Of a stretch of DNA of 64,000 bases, positions 26,050 to 36,216 are shown one piece after another. The notes beneath the pieces are model-generated. The model was not told the origin of the DNA. It saw nothing but the letters and a program-made list of their open reading frames with translations, and made no database searches. The first letter of the stretch is position 1. Each line of letters starts with the position of its first letter. The position numbers were made by a program, and so were the translations under genes. The DNA is from Impatiens glandulifera (taxonomy: Eukaryota; Streptophyta; Magnoliopsida; Ericales; Balsaminaceae), in the NCBI RefSeq assembly GCF_907164915.1, contig NC_061864.1, positions 13,523,889-13,587,888 of the forward strand, written 5' to 3'.

Positions 26050-27510
26050 ATGGGTGTTGCAGAGGAGATTCTTGTTCATCAACCTCCGTCTTCCGCCGCC
26101 ACATCTAGGGTTAAATCTGATATAATACAGAGAGCAGTAACATCCCTTCTTAAATGGAAGAATTCTGAATCAAGGGCTCAAAAGCCCCAGTTGCTGGAAG
26201 AAGATGACTTCATTTACCTTGTTCTTACCATGAAGAAAATCCCTCCCAAAGACAGAACAAACGCCTATAAAATCCCGCTTCCTCATTCTCTACGCGACTC
26301 CTCCGCCGCCTCTGAGTTCTGTCTCATCATTGACGACCGTGATCGCTCCAAGTCGAGGCTCACCTCTGAAGATGCGAAGAAGAAGGTCAAGGCAGAAGAT
26401 ATTCCTATTAGCAAGGTCTTGAAGGTCTCCAAGCTTAAGACAGATTACAGGCATGTTACCCTCCTTTCTTTTTTCTTTTTTCTTTTTTATCATTAGTAAA
26501 GATTGAATTTTTGTCAAGAACTCAAAGTTATTCGTTATTTACATTTTATCATGCTTTATATGTACAGGCCGTTCGAAGCAAAGCGAAAGCTATGCGATTC
26601 GTATGACATGTTCTTCGCAGATAGGAGAGTGATTCCGTTACTTCCTAAGATGATAGGGAAGCAATTCTATAGGAAGAAGAAGATACCAGTGCCGATTGAT
26701 CTAACACATAAGAACTGGAAGGAACAAATAGAAAGGGTTTGCTCTTCAGCACTATTATATATGAGGACTGGGACTTGTTGTGTTTTGAAAGTTGGTAAGT
26801 CTTCAATGGAGAAAGAAGAGATTGTGGAGAATGTTCAAGCTGCAATTGATGGGGTGGCTGAGATTGTTCCAAAGAAATGGAAGGGTGTGAGGTCATTTCA
26901 TTTGAAATTCTCTGAGTCTTTGGCATTGCCCATATATCAGGTTATGCCAGATATGTTGCTGAAGATTGAAGGAGTGAAAAGAGTGGAGGAGGAGGCCTCG
27001 ATCAAAGAGGGAAGTGTGATTGAGGTTGCTAATGAGGGTGATAAAATTGAGAAATTAAGTGCGCAAAAGGATTCTGATAAGAAGAAGAGCAAGGGTAGGA
27101 TTCATGATGTTCAATATATGGATACCGAAGAAGATGAAGCTACAGAAGATTTGAGAAAGAATGATGATGAGGAGGAAGAGGTGGAAGAGATGGAGGTGGA
27201 GGCATCAGGCAAGAAGAAGAGGAAACATAAGGATGTGAAGATTACTCCAAGCAAGTTGAAAGGCGGAAAAAAAATAAAGAAATTGTCTGATGAGGCAACA
27301 AATGTGGTCGAAGAACAATCTGTGGGAAAGGATTCTGCTGCAAAGAAGGCTAAGAAGAAGAGTCCTAATTTGAAGGCTAAGAAATTGTCTGATGAGGCAA
27401 CAAATGTGGTCGAAGAGCAATCTGTGGGAAAGGATTCTGCTGCAAAGAAGGCTAAGAAGAAGAGTCTTAATTTGAAGGACAAGAAAATCAAGAAAAAGTT
27501 ATCAAAATGA
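26050..27510 (+). CDS. Ribosomal L1 domain-containing protein (RSL1D1/UTP30-like)
   Basis: Two exons, 26050-26450 and 26568-27510, encode 447 aa. The ATG at 26050 is the first in frame; the 57 bases upstream are open but lack an ATG. Residues about 25-300 form a ribosomal L1-like fold, with KLKTDYRPFEAKRKLCDSYD across the splice junction, FFADRRVIPLLPKMIGKQFY, and the strand-helix ending VRSFHLKFSESLALPIY. Such proteins (human RSL1D1, yeast Utp30) are nucleolar and act in small-subunit pre-rRNA processing rather than on the ribosome. The tail is acidic then Lys-rich and holds a 34-residue tandem repeat (27277-27480). The intron begins with GC (ACAG/GCATGT); the nearby GT at 26454 would break frame. 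Confidence 0.9.
27277..27480 (+). repeat. 102-bp in-frame tandem repeat inside the L1-domain gene
   Basis: AAGAAATTGTCTGATGAGGC starts at 27277 and again at 27379 (period 102 bp, 34 codons), with only a few substitutions over the unit. Each copy encodes LSDEATNVVEEQSVGKDSAA followed by a Lys-rich segment. The near-identity implies a recent duplication. It lengthens a basic, probably disordered, nucleolar-targeting tail. Confidence 0.92.
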
Positions 27511-29010
27511 AGACCCCCATCATCACAGGTTGTTAAATTAGAATGTTTTTCCCAATTGAGTTTTGATATGTTGTTTTGAAATTTTGCTACTTTATGGGTA
27601 TTAGAAAATGGATGCATTTAGTCAAGTATTGGGGTTTAAATGACCTATTAATTATATTCACACATTTTTCCTTGACCAAACTAAAATGTGCTTGTGAGTT
27701 GTATTTTATGGCTCCATATTTGTTACTCTTTTGCATCTCTGGATTATGTTTTGTTGTTTACTCATTTATAGTTTCATCCTTTCATATTATGTTGAAAATG
27801 ATCTTCAAATCTTAAGATTATTAGTCTTTATCCTTCCTTGCATTTGGAAATCATCAGTCTTAGATGATTCATTGTGGTTTCTATTTTATTATTCGGGCCA
27901 TTTGGAAACACTATCAAGAGCTGGAGTTTGGATGAGAAATATTCATAAATATCATTGGAAATGCTTCTTTGGTTTCTGATCTTGAACCTCTTCTGTTGGT
28001 TTTCATCTCCAGCCATACCACAAAATGTGCTTCTAATGAAACCATGATTTGATGATTATTCATTCCTTTTGAGAACCCACAATCTTCTCAACTGTAGTAG
28101 ATTTACTAGTCTTACAAGAAGAGTGGCTTGTATAGTAGGTGGTTGACCCAACTCTGATCGATCTTCCTCATAGCACCTCCAATAAGGATCCCTTATGCCC
28201 TACTCACAGTATGATTATTTGGAATAAATCTTCTTTTGCTCATGAACCTACATGTTTTACTACTACTAATCGCAATATATATTGTGGCAGGTATGTCAAT
28301 TTTACAAACCTATCTTTGCATTTTAACACGCCTCACGAGCATGGCATACTATTCTTCAACTCAAATATATTGATCATATTTTGACTAGAGCTGATATGCA
28401 TAAAGTAAAACTTCTAAATACACCAGCTTCTTCAGGATTTTGTTGTTACGATATGATAGCGAACCACTATGAGATCATCTTCAATATTGAAGTATTGTTA
28501 TTGTTCTACAATATGACTGCCTCCTTTTCGAATGCAGATTGGGCGAAAATGACAAGTTGTTACTTGTTGAAACACTAAGTAGTTTATCGCATACTAAATC
28601 AGTGTTGACCTGGTTATAATCACTACTGGATGAGTTTTATATTTCATTACATCTCCATAGGACTATGATGCAGTAATATTTGAGTTCATAGATCATTACT
28701 CATTAACAATACTATTCCAAAGTTTGATTAATGGAAAAACCTTATTATCAAATATTTTTCAATGATTCACTATATTTTATTAGCACTAAAATATATAGTT
28801 GCTTGCTTGCAACTACTATTCCACATGATTCACATTTTTAGATTCATATATACTAAATCTCAACACCCCATAATAACTTTTGTATTAAATTACTAAAAAA
28901 ACAACAACAAACCTTGATAGATAGGCACAATTAACATTCATCACCAACAAAATCCCAAATAAATTACACAATTAAAATATTTTCATTCATTTCAAAATAA
29001 GCAGATTCAT
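27511..29010. other. Intergenic with a Ty1/Copia relic and the methylesterase A 3' flank
   Basis: 27511 to about 27800 is the 3'UTR of the L1-domain gene. 27820-28180 shows nothing recognised. 28190-28560 is a decayed Copia fragment. From 28592 the DNA is the 3' flank of methylesterase A, duplicated at 32219 onwards. Confidence 0.6.
28190..28560 (+). mobile_element. Decayed Ty1/Copia retrotransposon (integrase-RT linker to RNase H)
   Basis: The conceptual plus-strand translation carries Copia landmarks in the right order, in shifting frames. THSMIIWNKSSF near 28199 corresponds to the HPMVTRSK-type linker before reverse transcriptase. YIDHILTRADMHKVKLLNTP, from about 28360, corresponds to the end of the RT domain. 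ASFSNADWAK near 28520 corresponds to the RNase H start (DADWAG). Frameshifts, stops and large internal deletions show it is long dead. No LTRs were found. Confidence 0.75.
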
Positions 29011-30840
29011 TTAAGCATACTTATCGGCTATGTCAAATAAACATTTGCATAGATCATCGGGGCTTGACAACATAGCCATGTGATCAACACCTTCCATCTC
29101 CTTCACCTCATTGACACCTCCAAAATTCTCGATCATCCACCGTTGGTATTCAATTGGTATCGCTTTATCCTCCTTACAAGCGATATAGACACGCGGCACA
29201 AATCCAAACCTTTCTTCCGAAAAATTGTTTGCTTGTTTCAAATCCGTCAAGAATAATGAACTCGGCCTTAATAAGGCTGTCCCTAGTGCAAGATCCTGCA
29301 TCCCATGTCCCATTAATTAATTCATTTTTATTGAATTGATAGGGAGATGGTTGGGGTACATGACTAATATGATTAAATTGACTAATCTTAAATTAATACC
29401 AAAATGATTTCAAGCATTCCTTTTTACAAATCTTGTTAGCTTGTCGTTTTCTTATAGATTTTCAGCATTTCTTTTTTTCGATTCTAGTGAAGATAACAAA
29501 TCAACGAACATAATTTGAAAACATTATTTAGAAAGATTACCTGAGGAGAGCACAATTGATAAAGCTTGTGGGACATGAAATTGGGGCCAAAGAACATCGA
29601 CATGTAATCCTCACTAGGACTAGGATTACTGTAGGATTCATACTTGGGGCCGAAGACCATTGACAATTGATTCTCACTAGGACTACTGTAGGATTCAAAC
29701 TTGGTGTCCTCCCATGATTCTGTCGGAGTTCTCTCGTTGTACTAAATTATAAAATAAATTAAATATGTTATTTTATATTCATTCAATTTTTAATAAAAAA
29801 ACTAAAATATTTAAAGCATTGATTTGTTTTATTATATTATTATTATTATTATTATTATTATGATTATAATTGTGACAAGATGTGAGTGGTTATTTAATGA
29901 AAATGCTATTTTTTAATTTCTTTAGCCATCTTTATTATTTCACACTATTTTAAGATTTTTTTGTAAGGTATTTTATGATGATTATTTTTATCATAATTAT
30001 AATCACTTTTAGTGATATTGGTCCTATTTAATATAAAAAAACATGATTCAATTAGGATAATTTATTTTATAAAAATACTATATTTATTACAAATTTGGTC
30101 AAAAGTGTTAAATTACCTATAAATTAAAAATATTATATATTAAATACTACAAATTAAATATTCTCATCTAATTTAGGTGAAAAAGCTTTTTTTTTTACAA
30201 AAGTTTAAATTATTGTTGGGATTGTTTTTCTTTTAACCAAACCACAATCAAAATTTTTCATTAACAAAAATATTTCTTTTTAAAAAAACTCAATTTCACA
30301 AAATCACCGCGAATCAAAAAGCAAGGTTTATTTAAATAATTTCTGAACAAATTCTTGATAAATTTTGATTGCAAGAAGGCTTAGTGTTACCTTTTCTAGG
30401 ACATAAGATGGCCTATGAATAAAGTCGGGCATGAAAGCAGCAAGGAAGACAAGAACAGACACCTTCTCGGGGAACTTTTGAGCAGCCAAAGCTATGTTAA
30501 AGCCTCCCAAGCTATGACCGACCAACACTACTTTTTGGTCGGATGGAATCGACCTCATTAAGTTTATCAACGGCTCGCTATAATCCTCGAGTGTTTTCAG
30601 CTCCTCAATTCTTCGATTGTCAATGCCCGACGCAGCCATGTCAATGGCCGTCACCTTGTGTCCTGCACCCTCCAACAAAGGCTTGACCTTGTACCAGCAC
30701 CAGGCTCCATGACAAGCTCCATGGATCAGTATAAAGTGTTGTGAAGAGGATGATGATGATGATGATGCCATAATTCTCTTAATTTCTCTATGTTCTTTGA
30801 GGTTTGGAATATGGTAAATGAGAGATGTCAAGTTAGCTTT
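28592..30840 (-). repeat. Tandem duplication block, copy A
   Basis: The block covers methylesterase A and about 420 bases of its 3' flank. It aligns in order with 32219-34740. The shared left edge is at TACTAAATCAGTGTT; both blocks continue through the 5'UTR (TCTATGTTCTTTGAGGTTTGG). Introns align with indels. The two coding first exons differ at about five codons, so the duplication is fairly recent. Confidence 0.85.
29011..30771 (-). CDS. Methylesterase, SABP2/MES type (copy A, expanded cap domain)
   Basis: Three exons (30771-30391, 29741-29541, 29295-29011) encode 288 aa. It is an alpha/beta hydrolase related to salicylic acid-binding protein 2, a cytosolic esterase that hydrolyses methyl salicylate, methyl jasmonate or similar esters; substrate cannot be read from sequence. 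Catalytic residues: Ser87 in GHSLGG, Asp237 in CKEDKAI, His266 in [23 protein letters not shown] is the oxyanion-loop region. A Ser run (residues 3-10) follows the start. Exon 2 is 63 bp longer than in copy B because the FESY...FGP unit is repeated in frame, enlarging the cap that covers the active site. Family members are usually about 260 aa. Confidence 0.92.
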
Positions 30841-31174
30841 ATATATATTCTTTTGAGTTTATCCAATGTTTATAAAATTTCATTAAATGACAGCTTTAAT
30901 TTTTGAACAACTAAGAAGATCTCAATCTTTTATCTTTAATAAAAAAAAGAAGAAGTCAATTTTAAAAGAAGACCATAAAAACTCAGCTAAGAAGTCTTCT
31001 TATTTCTTTTGCAAAAAAAACGTGTGACTAAAAAATTAGTGGATGGTAGCAAAAGAAAATTTGTACTTTTTTGGTAAAGTAGAAAACCGATCTTTAGTAA
31101 AATATGTCCTTTAATAAAATTTATTTTTTGAGTTTTTCGAGTTCGAGCTCGAGTTGTGAACGAGTCGAGTTCAA

Positions 31175-31175
<1 letters not shown>

Positions 31176-31240
<65 letters not shown>
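31176..31240. repeat. (TA)32 microsatellite
   Basis: A pure TA run of 65 bases, the longest in the window. It gives a spurious Ile/Tyr ORF on the minus strand. Confidence 0.97.
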
Positions 31241-31242
<2 letters not shown>

Positions 31243-31988
31243 CAAATTGAGTCTGTGTAATACTCGTTTACACCCCTACTCATATACCTAGGACAACTAG
31301 AGAGTTTTATTGATTCATGATAATAGAAAAGAGTATTTGTTCAGATATCTACAACTTCAACAAAATACAAGACACTTTAAGATTATGAAAAAAAATATTA
31401 TAGACACTCATTTTTCCACCCCAAATTTCATAATTTACATTTTAAAATAAGTAACTATTTTTTCAAATAATTAAATTTTCAAGAATGATTGATTTCAGAT
31501 TTTTAATAAGTTAATGTAATAATTTGTCCAAGTTAAGAACACTAAAAGTTTTATTAAACTTAGCATATTTAAGGTTTTCAAGTAATCGAAATTACCTTAG
31601 ATAATAAAATGAAAATAAAATATATAAAAACGTTTATATATATTAACGAAATTTGTATTATTTTGAGTTTATTTCATAATTATTGTAATTAGATTTGATT
31701 TGATTCAGTTAGATTAGGTAAATAAAATAATGTAAAGGTGTGACTTGATTTATCTTTTATCAGTTGTTAAATTAGAGAATTAATTAATTTTTTACTTAGA
31801 AAAGTTAGTTAGTTTATTGATTAATTAGAAAATTATTTAGTTTATTGATTAATTAGAAAATTATTTAGCCTAGGTGTTATTTATGATTTTATTTTAATTT
31901 AACAAAAGTTGTTGCTATTTTGTAGGGGTACGAGAAAAACGAAGTTAGCAAAATCGTGAAAATTAATGGACCAAAATCCATGAAGAAG

Positions 31989-32088
31989 AACAAGATCCAT
32001 GAAGAAAGACCAATAAACGATCAAGGTCCATGAAGAAAAACAAGATTCATAAAGAAAGGTCAATAATCGATCAAGGACCCTGAAGAAT
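31989..32088. repeat. 50-bp imperfect tandem repeat, two units
   Basis: AACAAGATCCATGAAGAAAG (31989) recurs as AACAAGATTCATAAAGAAAG (32039). Each is followed by ...CAATAA-CGATCAAGG-CC-TGAAGAA. Partial units flank it (AAAATCCATGAAGAAG before, AAAATCCATAAAGAAG after). Purine-rich, no coding evidence. Confidence 0.8.
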
Positions 32089-32218
32089 TCAAAAGAATGA
32101 TCCAAAATCCATAAAGAAGAGTCAAGAAGTGCTAAAGAAGGCTAAGATTAGAAAACCTAATTTCGAAATCAAGAGAATCCAAACCCTTGTCAAAGTTAAG
32201 ATCAAGGTCAATATCAAG

Positions 32219-34740
32219 TACTAAATCAGTGTTACCTGATTATAACCACTACTTGGTGAGTTTTATATTTCATTAGATCTCCATAGACTATGGTGCATAA
32301 TGTTTGAGTTCATAGATCACTAATTAACAACACTATTCCAAATTTTTATTAATGGAAAAACCTTATTATCAAATCTTTTTCAATGATTCACTATAATTTA
32401 TTAGCACTAAAATAGATAGTTGCAACTACTATATTCCCACATGATTCACATTTTTAGATTCATATATACTAAATGGATAGCCCACACCCATAGTAACTTT
32501 TGTATTAAATTACTAAAAAAAATATATGCCTTTATTAATTTTTAAGTGGGAAGAAGTAAAATAATATGCCTTAGGATATAAAATATTTAGAAGTATGAAA
32601 TATTTGAATAAGTATTACTATTAGTAATAGTAGCTAGTAGAATATAGGGTTTATGGAATTATTTCCATCTATAGAACTATAGAAGGATATACCCACAAAG
32701 TTTTCAGATTTGTATTAGAGCAAACCTTATAAGATAGGTACAATTAACATTCATCACCAACAAAATCCCAAATAAATTACACAATTAAAATATTTTCTTC
32801 ATTTGAAAATAAGCATTCATTTAAGCATACTTATCGGCTATGCCAAATAAGCACAAGCATAGATCGTCGGGGCTTGACAACATAGCCATGTGATCGGCAC
32901 CTTCCATCTCCTTCACCTCATTGACACCTCCAATATTCTCGATCATCCACCATTGGTATTCAATTGTTATCGCTTTATCCTCCTTGCAAGTGATATAGAC
33001 ACGAGGCACAAATCCAAACCTTTCTTCCGAAAAATTGTTTGCTTGTTTCAAATCCGTGATGAACAATGAACTCGGCCTTAACAAGGTCGTCCCTAGTGCA
33101 AGATCCTGCCACCCATTTCATTTTAATTAATTCACTAATGGAATAATTAACACAAACACAAAAATATTTGATTGAATTGATAGTGGAGATGTTGGGTACA
33201 TGACTAATATAGAATATTAATATTGTTACACTTATGTGTATTAAATTGATTAATCTTAAATTAATACAAATTGACTTCGAATTGAGCTAAGTTCCCGCAT
33301 TCCTTTCTACAAATCTTGTTACCCAATCGTTTTCTTATAGATTTGCAACACCTTTTTATACGATTTTCGTAAAGATACCGAATCGAGGAAATATTTTTTT
33401 TAAAATTGTGTAAAAAGAATACCTGAGGAGAACACAATTGATAAAGGTTGTGAGACATGAAGTTGGGACCGACCAACATTGACGTGAGATCATCATAAGG
33501 ACTACCATAAGATTCAAACTTGGTGTCCTCCCAAAATTCTGTTGGAGTTCTCCCATAGTACTAAATTATAAAAAAATAATTAAACATGTTATGTTCATTT
33601 AATTTTTAATAAAAAACTAAAATACTTAAAGCCAGTGATTTGATTTGATTTATTATATTATTATTATTATGAAAAGATGTAATTAGTGGTTATTTAAATG
33701 AATTGATCTATTTCAATTTATTAACTATCTTGAGGATTTGACACTACTTTAATAAAACTTTTTTTTGTAAGGTATTTTATGACTTATTTTTATCATAATT
33801 ATAATCACCTTTAAAGATATTGGTTCTATTTAATATAAAATATAATATGATTCAACTAGCTGTTTTTTTTTTTACAAAAATATATTTATTACAAAATTGG
33901 TCAAAAAGTGTAAAAATTACCTATAAATTAAAATATTATATTAAATATTTTAGGTGAAAAAAGAAATGAAACTATTTCGATTTTTGACCAAAATTTTAGA
34001 TTAGGTTGGTTTTGTTTTTTTATAATAAAAAACCACATTCAAACATAATTTTATTAAAAATCAAATAACTCAATTTCATTAACAAAAATACATTTTATTT
34101 TTATTTCTTTAAAAATAATATTTTATAATTATATATTAATACACTTTTAAATTTTTTATCCAAAAAAAACTCCAAATCATCGTTAAATCATTTTTTTTAA
34201 AATAAAACAAGATTTATTTAAATAAGTTCTTAACAAAATCAAAAAATTTCAATGTAAAATAAGTTTTTACTTTTGATTTTTGGAAAACTATAAAAGTCTT
34301 AGAGTGTTACCTTTTCTAGGACATAAGATGGCCTATGAATAAAGTCGGGCATGAAAGCAGCAATGAAGACAAGAACAGACACCTTCTCGGGGAACTTTTG
34401 AGCAGCCAAAGCTATGTTAAAGCCTCCCAAGCTATGACCGACCAACACTACTTTTTGGTCGGATGGAATCGACCCCATTAAGTTTATCAACGGCTCGCTA
34501 TAATCCTCGAGTGTTTTCAGCTCCTCAATTCTCCGACTGTCAATGCCCGACGCAGCCATGTCAATGGCCGTAACCTTGTGTCCTGCACCTTCCAACAAAG
34601 GCTTGACCTTGTACCAGCACCAGGCTCCATGGCTTGCGCCATGAATAAGTATGAAGTGTTTTGAAGATGCCATAATCCTCTCTATGTTCTTTGAGGTTTG
34701 GAATATTATGGTAAATGAGGTAAGCTTCCAAGTATTTATA
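32219..34740 (-). repeat. Tandem duplication block, copy B
   Basis: Counterpart of 28592-30840 in the same orientation. It carries extra 3' sequence near 32510-32710 absent from copy A. Both copies keep intron positions and phases. Confidence 0.85.
32821..34673 (-). CDS. Methylesterase, SABP2/MES type (copy B)
   Basis: Three exons (34673-34311, 33560-33423, 33105-32821) encode 261 aa, the normal family length. The catalytic triad is Ser81 (GHSLGG), Asp210 (CKEDKAI) and His239 (GADHMAM), matching the SABP2 layout. It would hydrolyse a small methyl ester hormone conjugate in the cytosol. Relative to copy A, exon 1 is nearly identical, exon 3 differs at about nine of 94 codons, and exon 2 (cap) differs most and lacks the 63-bp repeat. 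One A-to-B change replaces Arg by Trp in EYQWWMIEN next to the active-site strand. Both genes look intact. Confidence 0.93.
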
Positions 34741-35997
34741 TAATATTAAAACAAGACCATAAAAATATTAACTAATAAGTTTCTTATTTCTATTGACAAA
34801 AAAACGTGTATACATACACGTGCAAAAACCCAACTTCGACTTCTGACCGGTTCATAATTTTCTAAACCGATTTTGACAGGTTTAGATAATAAAAAATTGT
34901 CGATTTAACAGACCGACCATATATGTATATATACACGTGTATTGATGTTTTTTAAAATATATAACTTTCTAGTTTAGTGGTAAATTCGGTACTAATTTAT
35001 AATTTCTATACCTATCGTGAATGGTTTAAATAATAAAAAATTGACGGTTTAACAAAAGTATATATACTGTTTTGATATTTATTTAAATGTCTTTCTAATT
35101 TAATTTAGTGGTAACGATGAACATTAATTTTATTTTTATAGTATTAATCTTGACATATATATATTTATTATTATTTTGTATATTTAATATTTTTTTCTTT
35201 CTTAAACTCATTTGATTTAATTAATAATATAATATGTTTGTTATTTTTTTTACCGACCAATCTGACATGATATTTAACCGACAAATTTGAAAGGACAACA
35301 TCCGTCGAGAGCTCGTATGAAAAAAAGAATTCTCACGAAAATAATAAAAAATTAACCAAAATTTTCCTTAAAAATATCCTATACGCACAGAGAGTTGAGC
35401 GCTTAGGGCGACCGCAAAAGTCACCGGATGGGTCCTATTGTTAGGGATAGAAGACAAAAAGTTGTCATGCGGTCACAAAAAAAACAAAATGAAAAAGTTA
35501 AGGATTTACTTGGTCTGAAATATCACACAGTTTGGTTACGGAACTTAACTGTTATAATGACTTTTTCAGTGAAAAAATCAACCGGACAGCTTACATCCTA
35601 TATCTACATGATAAAATCATGACAAAAATAATTTGCTAAATGCAAAACACTTCAAGATTATGAAAAAACATATACCGAATTGTGTTGATTCAGATTAGAA
35701 CCAATTAGACATGTACGATCAGATGTTATCCACAACAATGTAATGAACGAATAATCGCTAATTTGCTAAATTCTTCCTTTATTCTTGTGGTTATTATGCA
35801 GAAGGTTGCCAACAACAACTTGGAAGAGTTAGGTTAAGAAACAGAAAAATACATATACCTAATATACAATTTAATCATTTTTTCTTAATATCATCATCAG
35901 TGATATATATATAAACCAACATTGCAAACTGTAAACAAAATTTCAGCAAAATAGGTAAGTACTTCATAAACATAAATAGCAAGGAAGAAATGATAGG
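34741..35997. other. Intergenic upstream of methylesterase B
   Basis: It holds the methylesterase B promoter at the left. The stretch 34820-35060 repeats a TTAAATAATAAAAAATTG-CGGTTTAACA-like word twice (about 34883 and 35026) beside ATATATACACGTGTAT-type palindromic sequence. Nothing else is recognised; the ORF at 35428 is not credible. Confidence 0.5.
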
Positions 35998-36216
35998 ATG
36001 AAAAATGTGCAGCACTATCATATTCAATTCCTATGTGTGGTGTTGGCTTATGCCTTCTTATTCTTCTCACTTGTGTCCGAATCATCAGCCCGACTGCCTA
36101 ATCTCACAATATCTTCAACCAGAATTTTCCCTTCTGTTCAATCAAATCAAAAGGGTAATCGAGTGAGAACTACACGCAGGCATCACAAACAGCCAATTGC
36201 TAGGGTTTTAAACTAA
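35998..36216 (+). CDS. Small ORF, possible secreted peptide precursor
   Basis: A 72-aa ORF with an ATG start. Residues about 8-31 are strongly hydrophobic (IQFLCVVLAYAFLFFSLV) followed by SESSA/RLP, a plausible signal peptidase site. The rest is basic, with an RTTRR site near residues 57-61 and a short tail [11 protein letters not shown]. This layout, signal peptide then basic processing sites then a C-terminal segment, resembles plant peptide-hormone precursors. It does not match CLE, IDA, CEP, RGF, PSK or PIP consensus, and it has no Cys in the mature part. Its stop (36214-36216) overlaps, on the other strand, the LETM1 stop (36213-36215). It could equally be a chance ORF in the LETM1 3'UTR. 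Confidence 0.4.
   Translation: MKNVQHYHIQFLCVVLAYAFLFFSLVSESSARLPNLTISSTRIFPSVQSNQKGNRVRTTRRHHKQPIARVLN

Larger units (their letters stand above)
30841..32218. other. Spacer between duplicated methylesterases
   Basis: AT-rich DNA with a 65-bp TA microsatellite preceded by TCGAGTTCGAGCTCGAG-type sequence (about 31133-31175), two or more copies of a TTATTGATTAATTAGAAAATTA word (31813-31865), and a 50-bp tandem repeat (31989-32088). No gene. Confidence 0.55.

Noticed and set aside
27111..27617. Minus-strand 168-codon ORF, Phe/Ser-rich
   Set aside because: It is the antisense shadow of the Lys/Glu-rich coding tail and its 102-bp repeat; it has no independent features.
30987..31283. ORF with a long Ile-Tyr run
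   Set aside because: It is an artefact of reading through the (TA)n microsatellite.
35428..35622. Basic 64-codon ORF
   Set aside because: No signal, domain or promoter evidence; composition is compatible with chance in intergenic DNA.
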